Assembly (NCBI GenBank): GCA_947164865.1
Contig: CAMUYA010000009.1
Span: forward strand, 1 to 64,000
Direction: 5' to 3'
DNA from: an uncultured Lachnospiraceae bacterium
Lineage (GTDB): Bacteria; Bacillota; Clostridia; Lachnospirales; Lachnospiraceae
Length of the DNA: 64,000 bases
Made by a program: the position numbers and the translations under genes. This document shows, piece by piece, positions 63,299 to 64,000 of this stretch. The notes under the pieces were generated by a model that was not told the DNA's origin, searched no databases, and worked only from the letters and a program-made list of their open reading frames with translations. The stretch's first letter is position 1; every line of letters begins with the position of its first letter.

Positions 63299-64000
63299 TA
63301 CTGCTGTCCCTCCTCTCTGCTGTCCGCATATTTAGCCCAATTGTAAACGGTCTTTCCGTCAGCGCCGATCACAGGATTTCCGTTTTCATCGAGCACGGGA
63401 TCAAAGTGATTGGTGATAGCTCCGTAATGCTTTCTGTTCTCGTTATAATCATTGGTGAATCTTACTTCTACGAGATCATTGGCAGTGATCACGGTGTTCT
63501 GCGTGAGTGCGGAGGTTACATCATATGTAGCTCCGGAGTAAACCTCGGTCACCGTAACGTTTGCCCCGATGGGAATCTGTTTCTCTACGATCAGATATTC
63601 TTCACCGGCTGATGTGAACTCAAGAGTAAAAACATTGCTGTATACATTCTTCTGTTCAGCACCCTCACCGATGGTTGCTTCCACATCAAATACAAAGTAC
63701 GCCGGCTCGCTGTCCTCGAATGTGAGCAGATCCTTTACGATCTTGAGGTCGCCATACCTAAGCTCTCTGAGGGGCTTCATAAATACCTGAGCGGTGTATA
63801 ACCAGGGAGTGGGGTTGGAGGACTTGATCTCTCCGTTTTCGTCGGGTTCCTTGGTGGGAAGCGCCACAAACTCGGGAGCGAAGTAGTACTTATATACATC
63901 TGTAGTCGCAACTGTATATGTACCGGTATTACCCTGCTCGTCTGTCTTTTCCTCGAAGTAATCGGTGATGCCGTCACCTCTTGCGATCACAAGGTAGAGT
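63298..64000 (-). CDS. Partial surface protein with pilin/Cna-B-like repeats, N-terminus outside window
   Basis: The frame runs off the right edge: codons before the GTG at 63990 are open, so this is the C-terminal part of a larger protein. A domain from about the middle (YGDLKIVKDLLTFEDSEPAYFVFDVEA ... VFTLEFTSAGEEYLIVEKQIPIGANVTVTEVYSGATYDV ... VEVRFTNDYNENRKH) has the alternating strands and LKIVK...E..YDV pattern of isopeptide-forming pilin or Cna-B/T-antigen-type modules. The C-terminal 40 residues (FDPVLDENGNPVIGADGKTVYNW) carry no sorting signal or helix. It overlaps the camelysin-like gene by one base. Most likely the major or stalk protein of the surface structure made by this operon. 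Confidence 0.7.
   Translation of the reverse strand, partial: LYLVIARGDGITDYFEEKTDEQGNTGTYTVATTDVYKYYFAPEFVALPTKEPDENGEIKSSNPTPWLYTAQVFMKPLRELRYGDLKIVKDLLTFEDSEPAYFVFDVEATIGEGAEQKNVYSNVFTLEFTSAGEEYLIVEKQIPIGANVTVTEVYSGATYDVTSALTQNTVITANDLVEVRFTNDYNENRKHYGAITNHFDPVLDENGNPVIGADGKTVYNWAKYADSREEGQQ

Overview
The window looks like chromosomal DNA from an anaerobic Firmicute of the Lachnospiraceae type (Butyrivibrio/Pseudobutyrivibrio/Roseburia-like). This is inferred from gene content: Rex, CcpA-type cre and FCD-GntR signals, class B sortases, very large BspA-like leucine-rich-repeat proteins, a eukaryotic-type NADP isocitrate dehydrogenase, and long intergenic spacers with moderate GC. I see no rRNA, tRNA, CRISPR array or intact insertion sequence. 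Almost every gene is on the minus strand, so the text below follows transcription from right to left; only tyrA and an SDR gene are on the plus strand.

Layout by coordinate. 1-2400: a small accessory edge with an unassigned winged-helix protein, a hicAB toxin-antitoxin pair with a recognisable operator, and an orphan DUF5648 fragment. 2505-16000: a complete-looking type IV pilus assembly operon (pilB, pilC, pilA, pilD, a pilM-pilN fusion, pilO, and four minor pseudopilin-type genes, the last a 1234-residue protein with InlB-type B-repeats); no pilT is present. 16174-16825: a pair of small genes, one of DUF5674 type, resembling a toxin-antitoxin pair. 16829-26673: two BspA-like surface proteins and a class B sortase. 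26765-37019: housekeeping and metabolism (leuS, tyrA, a HAD phosphatase, asnA, asnS, a chemoreceptor, a cre-controlled SDR dehydrogenase). 37148-45983: a four-gene, overlapping signalling operon (GGDEF/EAL protein, HD-GYP protein, a 1600-residue hybrid kinase, a double-REC response regulator). 46180-55496: tsf, rpsB, a GH5 glycosidase, alr, a coiled-coil protein, rex, an ABC-F ATPase and icd. 55627-58188: a membrane protein combining a Rossmann domain and an RyR-like domain, under an FCD-GntR regulator. 58383-64000: a surface-protein operon whose last gene fuses a SipW-type signal peptidase to a class B sortase.

How they fit together. Three surface systems are present: the type IV pilus, the sortase-anchored BspA proteins, and the SipW/sortase locus with two camelysin/TasA-like exported proteins. 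The pilus ATPase carries a textbook tandem MshEN c-di-GMP-binding motif, and the 37-46 kb operon is a c-di-GMP and phosphorelay module, so second-messenger control of pilus assembly is a reasonable inference. The strongest candidates for something undescribed are the signal peptidase-sortase fusion with its substrate operon, the giant adhesin-like pseudopilin, and the Rossmann-RyR membrane protein with its GntR partner.
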